Source: Pseudoduganella violaceinigra DSM 15887
GTDB lineage: Bacteria > Pseudomonadota > Gammaproteobacteria > Burkholderiales > Burkholderiaceae_D
Length of the DNA stretch: 64,000 nt
Reading direction: 5' to 3'
Assembly (NCBI RefSeq): GCF_000425385.1
Contig: NZ_KE384357.1
Coordinates: 208,579 to 272,578, forward strand
The notes under the pieces are model-generated. The model was not told where the DNA came from, ran no database searches, and was given only the letters and a program-made list of their open reading frames with translations. The translations under genes and the position numbers were made by a program. Below are positions 52,721 to 61,840 of the stretch, one piece after another (the stretch's first letter is position 1; each line of letters starts with the position of its first letter).

Positions 52721-52757
52721 AAGGCCGCCCGGGAAACCGGGCGGCCTTTTTCTTTTG
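52721..52757 (+). terminator. Intrinsic terminator after the helicase gene
   Basis: The arms GGCCGCCCGG and CCGGGCGGCC surround a GAAA-type loop and are followed by TTTTTCTTTT. Confidence 0.88.
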
Positions 52758-52804
52758 TTCGCTACCGAACGGAGCAACCTCGCAAACAGCGCGACACTGC
52801 GCCC

Positions 52805-53704
52805 ATGAGAACACCCCTGATTGCCCTTTTGATCGCCAGCACGGGCGCACACGCGGCGGCGGATTCGCCCTCCCCAACCGTGCGCGCCCAGGTGCTGCTG
52901 GACCGGGCCAACTTTTCGCCGGGCGAAATCGACGGCGCCGACGGCGGCAATACGCGCCAGGCGCTGCTCGGCTTCCAGCGCGCCCGCCACCTGCCGCAAA
53001 CCGGCAAGGCGGATGGCGCCACCCTGGCCGCGCTGGACGACGGCCAGCCGGTGCTGGCCGCCTACACCGTGACCGATGCCGATGCCGCCGGGCCGTACGC
53101 TCCGGTCCCCGAGGATATGGCGGCCAAGGCAAAGCTGCCGGCGCTGGCATATGCGAGCGCGGCGGAAGCACTGGGGGAGCGCTTCCACGCCAGCCCGGCG
53201 CTACTGCGCAAGCTCAATCCCGGCAAGGATATCGAGCGCGCGGGCGAGCAGATCATGGTGCCCAATACCGCCGCCGCACCTGCCCTGCCGAAGGCGGCCA
53301 GCATCGTGGTCGACCGCAGCGACAGCACCGTCGTCTTGCTCGATGCGGACGACAAGGTGATTGCGCAAGCACCGGCCAGTTCCGGCAGCGAGCGCGATCC
53401 GCTTCCTGTCGGGCACTGGACGGTGAATGGCGTGGCGCACAACCCGCCCTTTCACTACAACCCGCAACTGTTCTGGGATGCCCGGCAGGGCGAGAACAAG
53501 GCGACCATCGCGCCCGGGCCGAACAATCCGGTCGGCGTCGTATGGATCGATTTATCGAAAGACCATTACGGCATCCACGGCACGCCCGAACCGGGCAAGA
53601 TCGGCAAAACGCAGTCGCACGGCTGCATCCGGCTCACCAATTGGGACGCCGCGCGCATCGCCGCCGCCGTGGGACCGGGAACGCCGGCCGTACTGCAGGA
53701 ATAA
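52805..53704 (+). CDS. L,D-transpeptidase (YkuD domain) with peptidoglycan-binding-like N terminus
   Basis: The 299-residue exported protein (signal peptide [17 protein letters not shown]) likely forms 3-3 peptidoglycan crosslinks or attaches proteins to the wall. Residues about 30-80 form a peptidoglycan-binding-1-like motif ([36 protein letters not shown]). Residues about 115-155 include a LysM-like stretch. The YkuD catalytic site is [25 protein letters not shown], carrying the His and Cys. It is followed by an M23 peptidase gene 10 nt downstream, so the two probably form an operon. Confidence 0.9.
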   Translation: MRTPLIALLIASTGAHAAADSPSPTVRAQVLLDRANFSPGEIDGADGGNTRQALLGFQRARHLPQTGKADGATLAALDDGQPVLAAYTVTDADAAGPYAPVPEDMAAKAKLPALAYASAAEALGERFHASPALLRKLNPGKDIERAGEQIMVPNTAAAPALPKAASIVVDRSDSTVVLLDADDKVIAQAPASSGSERDPLPVGHWTVNGVAHNPPFHYNPQLFWDARQGENKATIAPGPNNPVGVVWIDLSKDHYGIHGTPEPGKIGKTQSHGCIRLTNWDAARIAAAVGPGTPAVLQE

Positions 53705-53714
53705 GGAGGCCACC

Positions 53715-54500
53715 ATGCGACCACCAGGCACATTTGGCACCCTGATCATCGGCATCGTGCTGGGCGCCGCCGGCACGCTGTTGCTGATCAGCCGGGTACC
53801 GATCAAGCAACGCGAAACCGCGACAATCACCATGCCCGCCGACCGCCAGGCTCCCGCCTCCGCACCGGCTCCACTAGCCGCAATCGAACCGGCGGCCCGC
53901 CTGGCGCCTGCGCTCACGCCGGCGCAGGCCATGCCCGCCGAGCAGCCCCGCACCGCCAGCGCCGCGGGACCCGCCATACCAGGGCCCGGCAAGGATGCCG
54001 GCGACTCGCTGGCGGGCATGCACCCGGCCGACAGCAGCGGCACGGGCGGCCTGGTTGCCAGCGGCGCCGGCACCTCGCTGCTGATTCCCGTCGCGGGCAT
54101 CAAGTCCGCGCAGCTGCAGGACACCTACAAGCAGCCACGCGGCCTCGAACGGATGCATGAAGCGCTCGATATTCCCGCCCCCGTGGGCACGCCGGTGTAT
54201 GCCGTGGCGGATGGGCGGATCGCCAAGCTGTTCGCCAGCAGACCTGGCGGCCTGACGATCTACCAGTTCGACCCTGCGGAAAAATTCTCCTACTATTACG
54301 CCCACCTGGACCATTACGCCGCTGCCTTGAAAGAAGGCCAGCAGGTAAAACGCGGGGACCTGATCGGCTATGTCGGCGCCTCCGGCAATGCCGACCCGGC
54401 GGCTCCGCACCTGCATTTCGCCATGTTCGAGCTGGGGCCGGAAAAGCACTGGTGGCAGGGCAAGCCGGTCAATCCGTATCCGCTGCTGGCTCACCAGTGA
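53715..54500 (+). CDS. M23 family metallopeptidase, membrane-anchored
   Basis: The 261-residue protein is anchored by an N-terminal transmembrane helix (about 8-27, [17 protein letters not shown]) with an Ala/Pro-rich linker (about 35-110). The LytM/M23 domain (about 150-250) has the zinc ligands in [10 protein letters not shown] (H-x3-D) and HLHFAMF, and YAHLDHY near the active site. It is predicted to cut peptide crosslinks of peptidoglycan. AAGGAGG lies 8 nt before the ATG, fixing the start. The last 10 bases overlap the convergent M15-like gene. Confidence 0.9.
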   Translation: MRPPGTFGTLIIGIVLGAAGTLLLISRVPIKQRETATITMPADRQAPASAPAPLAAIEPAARLAPALTPAQAMPAEQPRTASAAGPAIPGPGKDAGDSLAGMHPADSSGTGGLVASGAGTSLLIPVAGIKSAQLQDTYKQPRGLERMHEALDIPAPVGTPVYAVADGRIAKLFASRPGGLTIYQFDPAEKFSYYYAHLDHYAAALKEGQQVKRGDLIGYVGASGNADPAAPHLHFAMFELGPEKHWWQGKPVNPYPLLAHQ

Positions 54501-55027
54501 CGCACCCGGCCCGTGTCCATATGCACGAACTGCGAGTCCGGATAGTAGCCGACACCGCCGCCCTTTAACGCCAGCGCGGCCTGGTGCAAACGTTCCAGGT
54601 CGCGGCCCGGGATGCGCACATCGATCGCCTTCCCTTCCATATGCAGGCTATGTTTGGCCACGCCGCCGCTGGACTCGGCCAGCATCTGGTTGCTTTCCGG
54701 CGAGCGGTAGCCGGAAATCACATGGATCACTTCGTGGTTGCTGAACTGGGAACTGACTCGGTCGAGCAGCAACAGCAAGCCGGGATTCATGGCCGCGACC
54801 TTGTCGTTGCGGTGGTCGCGCAGCAGGTGGTTGATGTCTTGCAGCGCTTCGGGAATGAATTGGCCCTCCGCCCAGAACAGGGTGCGCAGGGTTTCGCCAG
54901 TATGCGTATTGTAGAAGCGCAGGCTGCGCTCATGCGGCGCTGCAATGGCGGCGCGCGCCATCGACGGCAGGGCCAGGGCCGATGCCAGCGCCACGGAACT
55001 CTTCAGGAATGACCTGCGCTTATTCAT
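54491..55027 (-). CDS. YcbK-like peptidase M15A / DUF882 exported protein
   Basis: The 178-residue protein has a Tat-type signal ([14 protein letters not shown]). It matches the YcbK/DUF882 family of the peptidase M15 fold. Zinc-ligand candidates are in [16 protein letters not shown] (His and Asp) and [12 protein letters not shown] (His), and [13 protein letters not shown] is the usual loop. It is likely a peptidoglycan L-Ala-D-Glu or D,D-peptidase. It is convergent with the M23 gene, so three cell-wall enzymes lie together. Its promoter must lie in 55028-55125, shared with marR. Confidence 0.88.
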   Translation of the reverse strand: MNKRRSFLKSSVALASALALPSMARAAIAAPHERSLRFYNTHTGETLRTLFWAEGQFIPEALQDINHLLRDHRNDKVAAMNPGLLLLLDRVSSQFSNHEVIHVISGYRSPESNQMLAESSGGVAKHSLHMEGKAIDVRIPGRDLERLHQAALALKGGGVGYYPDSQFVHMDTGRVRHW

Positions 55028-55030
55028 GAC

Positions 55031-55056
55031 GTCAGCATAGCGCTGACACCGGTTTC
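55031..55056. repeat. Degenerate fragment of the palindromic repeat family
   Basis: GTCAGC (55031-55036) and GCTGAC (55042-55047) form an inverted repeat, followed by ACCGGTTT. The GCTGACACCGGTTT string resembles the right half of the copy at 19971-19984, so this may be a decayed copy. Confidence 0.4.
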
Positions 55057-55088
55057 ATGTTTTTATGGCGCGCGGCAAGAAGTTTCTA

Positions 55089-55127
55089 TATACTTGACTA
55101 CTCAACCACCTATCAATGATCGATCAT
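55089..55127 (+). promoter_or_regulatory. Promoter and operator candidates of the MarR-MFS operon
   Basis: A -10 (TATACT, 55089-55094) is overlapped by the dyad TTGA-N4-TCAA (TTGACTACTCAA, 55094-55105). A perfect palindrome ATGATCGATCAT (55116-55127) spans the start codon. Either fits autorepression by the adjacent MarR protein. The -35 is weak. Confidence 0.5.
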
Positions 55128-55551
55128 GGAAAACGCACTCGAATTTTGCCTGCGCCTGGCGCGCGCCCACGCCACCATTATTCGCCGCCTGGATACCGTC
55201 CTGGGCGGCCACCATGGCCTGAGCTTCGGCGATTTCATGCTGCTGCAAAGCCTGTCCACCGCCCCGGGCGGCCGCCTGCGCCGCGTGGATCTGGCCGAAC
55301 GCCTGGGCCTGACCGCGTCCGGCGTCACGCGCACCCTGCTGCCGCTGGAAAAGACCGGCTGGGTGGCGCGCCAGGCCGATGAACGCGATGCGCGCGTCGG
55401 CTTCGCCGTCATCACCCCGGCCGGCCATGTCCTGCTGGACAACGCCCTGCGCACCGCCAACGAATATGCGGCCGACCTGCTGCGCCATTCGTCGGATGAG
55501 GAACTGGAGCCGCTGAACGCGGTTCTCGGCAACCTGATAGGACCCCAATAA
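55126..55551 (+). CDS. MarR family transcriptional regulator
   Basis: The 141-residue protein has the winged-helix MarR layout. It opens with ENALEFCLRLARAHATIIRRLDTVL, and its DNA-binding helix-turn-helix is DLAERLGLTASGVTRTLLPLEKTGWVARQADERDARVGFA, with the Asp/Arg wing. It overlaps the MFS gene by one base (TAATG), so it likely represses an efflux operon that includes itself, released by a small molecule. The start fits with a palindrome over the ATG. Confidence 0.92.
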   Translation: MENALEFCLRLARAHATIIRRLDTVLGGHHGLSFGDFMLLQSLSTAPGGRLRRVDLAERLGLTASGVTRTLLPLEKTGWVARQADERDARVGFAVITPAGHVLLDNALRTANEYAADLLRHSSDEELEPLNAVLGNLIGPQ

Positions 55552-56801
55552 TGTCACCCAGCCTTAAAACCAACGCGAACTTCCGCTGGCTGCTGTCCGG
55601 CGCCACCCTTTCCATGCTGGGCGACCAGCTCACGCTCATCGCCCTGCCCTGGCTGGTGCTCAAACTGACCGGCGACCCGCTCTCGCTCGGGCTGGTGCTC
55701 GCCCTGCTCGGCGCGCCGCGCGCCATCTTCATCCTGATCGGCGGTGCGGTGGTGGACCGCTATTCGCCCCAGCGCATACTCATGCTGACCAAGCATGCCA
55801 GTACCTTGCTGGTCGGCGCCCTGGCGGTGCTCACGTTCACCGGAGCGGCGACGCTGCCGCTGGTGTATGCGTTGTCGCTCGGCATAGGCCTGGCACAGGC
55901 ATTCGCTTACCCGTCCGGCAGCTCGATCATGCCGCGCGCCATCCCGCCGCAACTGCTGCAAGCGGCCAACGGCGCCGTCATGGGCGTGCGCCAGGTCGGC
56001 ATGCTGGCGGGGCCGCTGCTGGCCGCGCTGCTGCTGGCCATCGGCGACGCGGGCGGCGCCGATGGCGGCATGCGCGCACTGGGCCTTGCCTTTGCCTTCG
56101 ACGGCCTGAGTTTCGTCGTTTCGGCATGGACCCTGTCGCGCGTGGTGCCGTTGACCAGCGCCGCCCCTTCCGTACCGCAAAACGTCCTGCGTGCCATCGG
56201 CGAAGGCTTGCTGACCGTCTGGCGCGACATCGAAATGCGCACCTGCTTCGCCTACTGGGGCCTGGTATCGGTACTGATCGGCGGCACCATGCAGGTCGCC
56301 CTGCCCGTACTGGCCAAGGAGCGCCTGCACGACGGTTCCGCCTTCGGCATGTTGATGGCGGCGCATGGCGCGGGCATGCTGGCGGGGATGGCGTTTTCAG
56401 GCATGACCGCCAAGCTTAACGCCGGCAAGCCTGTGCGCATCGGCCTGCTCGCACTGTCGGTCGATGCGATGGCCGGTTTGCTGGTCATGCCGCTCGGCCT
56501 GATCACTGCCGCCTGGCAGGGCGGCTTGCTGCTGCTCTCGCTCGGCGCTTTGGTGGGACTGGTGCAAGTCGCCGTGTTCACCTGGCTCCAGAAACGCGTG
56601 CAGCCGCAAATGATGGGCCGCATCATGAGCATCTTCATGTTCATCCTGTTCGGCCTGGCGCCGCTGTCGTCGACCGCCACCGGGTGGATCCTGCAGCAGG
56701 CAACGCTGCCGCAAATGTTCCTCGGTAGTGGCGCTGTGCTGGTGGTTTGCGCTACGCTCGCATTGTTGTTCACACCGATGCGCCGCATTGCAACCGCCTA
56801 G
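55551..56801 (+). CDS. MFS transporter (EntS-like efflux)
   Basis: The 416-residue transporter has about 12 hydrophobic helices. It begins NANFRWLLSGATLSMLGDQLTLIALPWLVLKLTGDPLSLG and contains an MFS motif-A-like loop (AVVDRYSPQRILMLTK). A C-terminal half has VQVAVFTWLQKRVQPQMMGRIMSIFMFILFGLAP. It resembles the MFS_3 (enterobactin exporter EntS-type) group. Its MarR partner controls it, which suggests drug or small-molecule export. No siderophore genes are in the window. Confidence 0.88.
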   Translation: MSPSLKTNANFRWLLSGATLSMLGDQLTLIALPWLVLKLTGDPLSLGLVLALLGAPRAIFILIGGAVVDRYSPQRILMLTKHASTLLVGALAVLTFTGAATLPLVYALSLGIGLAQAFAYPSGSSIMPRAIPPQLLQAANGAVMGVRQVGMLAGPLLAALLLAIGDAGGADGGMRALGLAFAFDGLSFVVSAWTLSRVVPLTSAAPSVPQNVLRAIGEGLLTVWRDIEMRTCFAYWGLVSVLIGGTMQVALPVLAKERLHDGSAFGMLMAAHGAGMLAGMAFSGMTAKLNAGKPVRIGLLALSVDAMAGLLVMPLGLITAAWQGGLLLLSLGALVGLVQVAVFTWLQKRVQPQMMGRIMSIFMFILFGLAPLSSTATGWILQQATLPQMFLGSGAVLVVCATLALLFTPMRRIATA

Positions 56802-56812
56802 GATCACCAAAC

Positions 56813-57775
56813 ATGGAAACAAAATGGCTGGAAGACTTCATCTCCCTGGTCGAAACGAATAGCTTCAGCCGCTCCGCCCAGCTGCGCCATGTGACGCAGC
56901 CGGCGTTCTCGCGGCGCATCCAGTCGCTGGAAAACTGGCTGGGCATGGATCTGATCGACCGCACCTCCTACCCGACGCGCGTGACGCCGGCGGGGCTGGT
57001 GTTCTACGAACAGGCGCTGGAGATGCTAAGCCAGATCAACGGCGTGCGCGAGCTGTTGCGCGGCAAGCGCGCGGCGGCGCAGAACAGCATCGACCTGGCG
57101 GTGCCGCATACGCTGTCGCTGACCTTCGTCCCGAAATGGATCACGCGGCTGGAGGAGGAGTTCGCGCCGATTAATTCGCGCCTGATCGCGCTAAACGTGC
57201 ACGATGCGGTGCTGCAGCTGGTGGAAGGCGGCTGCGACCTGCTGCTTTGCTATCACCATCCGCGCCAGCCGGTGCAGCTCGATCCGGGGCGCTACGACAT
57301 GCTGGTGCTGGGCCGCGAGGCCTTGCGCGCCTACGCCCGCTGCGACAAGGCCAAGCAGCCGGAGTTCGTGCTGCCCGGGCGGAAGACGTCGCCGCTGCCC
57401 TTCCTCTCGTACACCACCAACGCCTACCTGGGGCGCATGGTGGACCTGATCGTATCGGACGCCAAGCAGACTTTGCACCTTGAGACGCACTACGAAACCG
57501 ATATGGCCGAAGGCCTGAAAATGATGGCGCTGGAGGGGCGCGGGATCGCCTTCCTGCCCGAATCGGCGGTGACGCGCGAAGTGAAGCAAAAGCTGCTGGC
57601 GCCGGCCGATGGCGGGCGCGAGGAGTTCGGCATCGAAATGGAGATCCGCCTGTACCGCGAACGGCCAAGCACGGCGCGGCCCGGCAAGGCGATCGTGGCG
57701 CGCCTGTGGGACCACCTGGCGGAAATACAAAAGCCGGCGTCGGCCAAGCGCCGGGTTCCAGCCTCGGACCGTTAA
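56813..57775 (+). CDS. LysR-type transcriptional regulator (HypT/YjiE-like)
   Basis: The 320-residue protein starts at ATG 56813 (METKWLEDFISLVETNSFSRSA). It has the N-terminal helix-turn-helix SAQLRHVTQPAFSRRIQSLENWLGMDLIDR and a periplasmic-binding-like effector domain. The blocks ETKWL-DF, QPAFSRRI, NAYLGRMVDLI and ALEGRGIAFLPESAV resemble the HypT (hypochlorite-responsive) subfamily. The two HypT methionine redox sites cannot be confirmed by eye. A LysR-type T-N11-A palindrome lies 100 bp downstream, before gdhA, and could be its target. Confidence 0.88.
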   Translation: METKWLEDFISLVETNSFSRSAQLRHVTQPAFSRRIQSLENWLGMDLIDRTSYPTRVTPAGLVFYEQALEMLSQINGVRELLRGKRAAAQNSIDLAVPHTLSLTFVPKWITRLEEEFAPINSRLIALNVHDAVLQLVEGGCDLLLCYHHPRQPVQLDPGRYDMLVLGREALRAYARCDKAKQPEFVLPGRKTSPLPFLSYTTNAYLGRMVDLIVSDAKQTLHLETHYETDMAEGLKMMALEGRGIAFLPESAVTREVKQKLLAPADGGREEFGIEMEIRLYRERPSTARPGKAIVARLWDHLAEIQKPASAKRRVPASDR

Positions 57776-57800
57776 AGCCGGCCAATGACGGCCGCGTATC

Positions 57801-57827
57801 GGTGTCTGCCCCTGCGGGTCGGACACC
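57801..57827. repeat. Hairpin intergenic repeat, copy 4
   Basis: GGTGTCTGCCC and GGGTCGGACACC form a 27-bp palindrome with one mismatch and one G·T pair, around a TGC loop. It has the same layout as the hairpins at 1536-1562 and 19951-19977. It lies 25 bp after the LysR gene. Confidence 0.7.
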
Positions 57828-57874
57828 GGGGTACAGCTTTGTAGTTTTAGTTCAAAAGCAATGCCATTCCGACA

Positions 57875-57943
57875 GGTTATGCAAAATTTGCATAACCGGA
57901 TGCGCACTCGGCATTGGCTTCCGGAATTGTGCAGGTCTAAGAT
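57875..57943 (+). promoter_or_regulatory. LysR-type operator and promoter upstream of gdhA
   Basis: At 57875-57897 there are 11-bp arms GGTTATGCAAA and TTTGCATAACC around one A. The core T-GCAAAATTTGC-A matches the T-N11-A LysR box. A promoter follows with TTGGCT (57914-57919), 18 nt and TAAGAT (57938-57943). The dyad would sit near -75 to -50, suited to activation. Confidence 0.6.
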
Positions 57944-57978
57944 TCGCCGCGTTACCGAACAACTGAGCGAGTCACACA

Positions 57979-59262
57979 ATGACCAACCACGCCTTGCCTT
58001 CTTACCTCAACGCCGAAGATCTCGGTCCTTGGGGCCAGTACCTGAAACAGATTGATCGCGTCACCCCTCACCTGGGCAACCTGTCCCGCTGGGTGGAAAC
58101 CCTGAAGCGCCCGAAGCGTATCCTGGTTGTCGACGTTCCGATCGAACGTGACGACGGCACGATCGCCCACTACGAAGGCTATCGCGTTCAGCACAATATG
58201 TCTCGCGGCCCTGGCAAGGGTGGCGTACGCTTCCATCAGGATGTCACCCTGTCGGAAGTAATGGCCCTTTCGGCATGGATGACGGTGAAAAACGCCGCCG
58301 TCAACGTGCCATACGGTGGCGCAAAAGGTGGTATCCGTGTCGATCCGAAGACCCTGTCCAAAGGTGAACTGCAGCGCCTGACCCGCCGCTACACCAGCGA
58401 GATCAGCCTGATCATCGGACCGACCAAGGATATCCCTGCGCCGGACGTCAACACCAACGAACAGGTGATGGCTTGGATGATGGACTCCTACGCCATGATC
58501 GAAGGCAACCTGTCGACTGGCGTTGTGACCGGCAAGCCAATCTCGATGGGCGGCTCCCTGGGCCGTCGTGAAGCAACCGGCCGCGGCGTGTTCGTGACCG
58601 GCCGTGAAGCTGCTGCAAAGCGCGGCGTCGCAATTCCTGGTGCACGCATTGCGATCCAGGGCTTCGGCAACGTCGGCGGTATCGCCGCCAATATGTTCGC
58701 AGAAGCGGGCTCCAAGATCATCGCAGTGCAGGATCACACCGGCACCGTGGTGCACCAGGGCGGCCTGAATGTGGAACAGCTGCACAAGCACGTAGCCGAA
58801 ACCGGCGGCGTGGCAGGCTTCCCGGGCGCTGAAGCAACCCAGGACCGCGATTCCTTCTGGGGCATCGAGTCCGACATCCTGGTTCCGGCAGCACTGGAAC
58901 AGCAGATCACCGCAAAGAACGCGGGCCAGATCCGTACCAAGATCATCCTGGAAGGAGCCAACGGCCCGACCACCCCTGAAGCGGACGACATCCTGAACGA
59001 AAAAGACATCCTGATCGTTCCGGACGTGCTGTGCAACGCCGGCGGCGTGACCGTGTCCTACTTCGAATGGGTGCAGGACTTCTCCTCCTTCTTCTGGAGC
59101 GAGGAAGAGATCAATGCACGCCTGACCCGCATCATGCAGGACGCGTTCAACTCCGTCTGGGAAGTGTCGCAAGAGAAGAAGGTTTCGCTGCGCACCGCAA
59201 CCTTCATCCTGGCATGCACCCGCGTGCTGGCTGCCCGCGAAGTACGTGGCCTGTACCCGTAA
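57979..59262 (+). CDS. gdhA: NAD(P)-dependent glutamate dehydrogenase
   Basis: It interconverts glutamate with 2-oxoglutarate and ammonium. The 427 residues match the 420-residue-type Glu/Leu/Phe/Val dehydrogenase family. Substrate-lysine regions are GGVRFHQDV and [13 protein letters not shown], and [13 protein letters not shown] carries the catalytic Asp. The Rossmann motif is [10 protein letters not shown], followed by an Asp (VQDHTG) that suggests NAD preference. It lies downstream of the LysR gene with a palindromic operator in between. A terminator follows. Confidence 0.95.
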   Translation: MTNHALPSYLNAEDLGPWGQYLKQIDRVTPHLGNLSRWVETLKRPKRILVVDVPIERDDGTIAHYEGYRVQHNMSRGPGKGGVRFHQDVTLSEVMALSAWMTVKNAAVNVPYGGAKGGIRVDPKTLSKGELQRLTRRYTSEISLIIGPTKDIPAPDVNTNEQVMAWMMDSYAMIEGNLSTGVVTGKPISMGGSLGRREATGRGVFVTGREAAAKRGVAIPGARIAIQGFGNVGGIAANMFAEAGSKIIAVQDHTGTVVHQGGLNVEQLHKHVAETGGVAGFPGAEATQDRDSFWGIESDILVPAALEQQITAKNAGQIRTKIILEGANGPTTPEADDILNEKDILIVPDVLCNAGGVTVSYFEWVQDFSSFFWSEEEINARLTRIMQDAFNSVWEVSQEKKVSLRTATFILACTRVLAAREVRGLYP

Positions 59263-59303
59263 TCAAACATCAAGCCGGGCGCCCGCGTAGCGCCCTGCCA
59301 AGC

Positions 59304-59343
59304 ACGCCCGCTCAGGCCATACCGGCTTGAAGCGGGCGTTTTT
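59304..59343 (+). terminator. Intrinsic terminator after gdhA
   Basis: Arms ACGCCCGCT (59304-59312) and AGCGGGCGT (59331-59339) have an 18-nt loop, followed by TTTT. It ends the gdhA message before maeB. Confidence 0.8.
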
Positions 59344-59366
59344 CGCAGAACAAAAGGAGAAGCAGC

Positions 59367-60599
59367 ATGAGCAGTCTTGAACAAAAGGCGCTGGAATACC
59401 ACAAGGCCGGCACGCCGGGCAAAGTGGCTATTGCGGTGACCAAGAGCGTCGCCAGCCAGGACGACCTGGCCCTTGCCTACTCGCCTGGCGTAGCGGCGCC
59501 TTGCGTGGAAATCGCACGCGATCCGGCGCTGGCCTATGAATACACCGCCAAGGGCAACCTGGTTGCCGTGATCACCAACGGCAGCGCGGTCCTGGGCCTG
59601 GGCAATATCGGCGCGCTGGCCGGCAAGCCGGTCATGGAAGGCAAGTCCATTCTGTTCAAGAAATTCGCAGGCATCGACTCCTTCGACATCGAACTGGACG
59701 AATCCGATCCGGATAAGCTGGTCGACATCATCGCCGCCATGCACCCTACCTTCGGCGGCATCAACCTGGAAGACATCAAGGCGCCCGAATGCTTCTACAT
59801 CGAGCGCAAGCTGCGTGAACGCCTGAGCATTCCGGTATTCCACGACGACCAGCACGGCACGGCCATCGTGGTCGGCGCCGGCATGCTGAACGCCGTCGAA
59901 CTGACCGGCCGCGACATCGCCGACGTGAAGATCGTCTGCTCCGGCGCCGGCGCGGCGGCCATCGCCTGCCTGGACCTGCTGGTCGACATCGGCGCGCGCC
60001 GCGAGAACATCTTTGTATGCGACTCCAAAGGCCTGCTGACCAAGGCGCGCAAGCTGACCGGCGAAAAAGCCGACTGGGCGCAGGACACCACGGCCACCAC
60101 CCTGTCGGACATAATGGATGGCGCGGACGTATTCCTCGGCGTATCCGGCCCGGGCGTACTGTCGCAAGCCGACGTGCAGCGCATGAAAAAGCAGCCGATC
60201 GTCTTCACCCTGGCCAACCCGGAACCTGAACTGCGCCCGGAACTGGTGCGCGAAGTGGCGCCCGACGCGATCATCGCCACCGGCCGCTCGGACTATCCGA
60301 ACCAGATCAACAACGCGCTGTGCTTCCCATACCTGTTCCGTGCCGCGCTGGACACCGGCGCCACCACGATCAACCAGGAAATGAAGCGCGCCTGCGTCAC
60401 CGCGCTGGCCGGCCTGGCCCGCAGTGACGTCCGTTTCGGCAAAGACTATGTCGTACCGGGCCTGCTGGACGACCGCATGCTGCCGACCGTCACGCCGAAG
60501 ATCGCCGCCGCCGCAATGCGCAGCGGCGTCGCCCGCAAAGAGCTGGACATGACCGCCTACTTCGAGCGCCTGGAAGCACTGGGCAAGACGCTTCTGTAA
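59367..60599 (+). CDS. maeB: NADP-type malic enzyme lacking the phosphotransacetylase domain
   Basis: It oxidatively decarboxylates malate to pyruvate. The 410 residues include [38 protein letters not shown] and CFYIERKL, the active-site NAD(P)-malic segments. [10 protein letters not shown] is the metal site, and the Rossmann motif follows in [16 protein letters not shown]. MaeB proteins are usually about 750 residues with a C-terminal phosphate-acetyltransferase-like domain; here the frame ends after the malic part. AAAGGAG precedes the ATG. A hairpin repeat (60607-60650) follows the stop. Confidence 0.92.
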   Translation: MSSLEQKALEYHKAGTPGKVAIAVTKSVASQDDLALAYSPGVAAPCVEIARDPALAYEYTAKGNLVAVITNGSAVLGLGNIGALAGKPVMEGKSILFKKFAGIDSFDIELDESDPDKLVDIIAAMHPTFGGINLEDIKAPECFYIERKLRERLSIPVFHDDQHGTAIVVGAGMLNAVELTGRDIADVKIVCSGAGAAAIACLDLLVDIGARRENIFVCDSKGLLTKARKLTGEKADWAQDTTATTLSDIMDGADVFLGVSGPGVLSQADVQRMKKQPIVFTLANPEPELRPELVREVAPDAIIATGRSDYPNQINNALCFPYLFRAALDTGATTINQEMKRACVTALAGLARSDVRFGKDYVVPGLLDDRMLPTVTPKIAAAAMRSGVARKELDMTAYFERLEALGKTLL

Positions 60600-60606
60600 T
60601 TAAAGC

Positions 60607-60650
60607 CGGGGTCAGCTCTGGCAATCGGACAAATTGCCCGAGCTGCCCCC
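60607..60650. repeat. Palindromic repeat between maeB and the ABC permease
   Basis: GGGGTCAGCTC, then GCAAT, pair with ATTGC, then GAGCTGCCCC, with small internal mismatches (about 60607-60625 and 60633-60650). It carries GGGGTCA and GGACA like the elements at 14415 and 43935. It sits exactly between two convergent stops, so bidirectional termination is likely. Confidence 0.7.
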
Positions 60651-60655
60651 GACTT

Positions 60656-61840
60656 TCAAACACCTAGTACGTATTTCTCGCTGCCCATCCTGCGGGCGGC
60701 GAAGGCCACGGCCGCTGCCGCCAGTACCAGCGGCAAGGCACAGGCCAGCACATAAGGCATAACACCCAGCGACTGTCCCGTCGCCAATGCCTGGAACATG
60801 GTCTGGTTCGACAGCAGCGGCACCGCATACATCCAGTTCTGCGTGCTCAACTCCAGCGCCGGCACGATAAAGACCGGCAGCATTGGGATGAAGGTCACGA
60901 TGCCCGCAGTCGCCTGTGCTTCCTTGAAGGTACGGGAATTCATCGCCATTGCAATCTGCATGGCCCCCACCATCAGGCAAAGCGGCAGCGCAGCCACAAT
61001 CACCAGCAGCAGCGTCGGAATATCGACGCGCCATGACAGGCCGATTTCTTCCAGCGGCAGGTATTTCAGCACCGCGTGCGCGACACTCAGCTCGAACGCC
61101 AGCCCGATTGCCGCCAGCGCAGCCGCCGCCAGCCATTTTCCGGCCACCAGGTCGATGGCCCGCATTGGCTGCGAGATCAGCACTTCCAGAGAGCGGCGTT
61201 CGCGTTCGCCTGCCGTGCTGTCGATGGCTGCCGCCAGGCCGAATATGCACACTGGCACGAAGAACATGCCGAGGAAGATGCCGATGCGCGTATTCGCGCG
61301 GGTCAGGCTGTCCGCCGTGTCGAAGCGCTGCAGGGCCAGGGGCGACAGCGTGGCGGGCGAAACACCGTGGGCCAGCAGGCGCGCACTGGCGATACCGTTG
61401 CCGTAATCGCGCAGCATGGTCTCCAGTTCGCGGCGCTGCGATTGCTTTTCCACCGACGAATCGAACCATATCTCAAGCGGTGCGGGACGCAGGTCGCTAT
61501 AGTATTCGCCGAACTTTTCGCCCAGCTTCAACACTGCCGCAATTTTCTTCTCGGCCAGCATCGCGCCGATTTCGCCTTCACTCATGGCGTCCTTCGCGGT
61601 GATGTTGACGCTATTCTGGCGCAGGTAGCTGACCAGGTTCGGCGCCTGCGCGGCGCCCACCACCACGATGTCGATGCCGCTTCGTTCGGTGCGCGTCGCT
61701 TTCCGGATCTGGGTATGCAGCATGAATCCGACCAGCGCCGGATACATGAACACAAACATGAGCAGCATGTTCAGCGTGCGCTTGTCGCGCAGCGCTTCCT
61801 TCAGCTCCTTGATCATCACAACTACGAATTGCGGCATCAT
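60656..61840 (-). CDS. ABC transporter permease (NatB/ABC-2-like)
   Basis: The 394-residue protein starts at ATG 61840 (MMPQFVVVMIKELKEALRDKRTL). It has an N-terminal transmembrane helix near residues 25-42 (MLLMFVFMYPALVGFML). A large extracytoplasmic domain follows (about 50-190), with KKIAAVLKLGEKFGEYY and TRANTRIGIFLGMFFVPVCI. Four or more C-terminal helices complete it. This matches the NatB-like ABC-2 permease family (sodium export in Bacillus). Its start overlaps the ATPase gene by 4 bp. The substrate is unknown. Confidence 0.87.
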   Translation of the reverse strand: MMPQFVVVMIKELKEALRDKRTLNMLLMFVFMYPALVGFMLHTQIRKATRTERSGIDIVVVGAAQAPNLVSYLRQNSVNITAKDAMSEGEIGAMLAEKKIAAVLKLGEKFGEYYSDLRPAPLEIWFDSSVEKQSQRRELETMLRDYGNGIASARLLAHGVSPATLSPLALQRFDTADSLTRANTRIGIFLGMFFVPVCIFGLAAAIDSTAGERERRSLEVLISQPMRAIDLVAGKWLAAAALAAIGLAFELSVAHAVLKYLPLEEIGLSWRVDIPTLLLVIVAALPLCLMVGAMQIAMAMNSRTFKEAQATAGIVTFIPMLPVFIVPALELSTQNWMYAVPLLSNQTMFQALATGQSLGVMPYVLACALPLVLAAAAVAFAARRMGSEKYVLGV

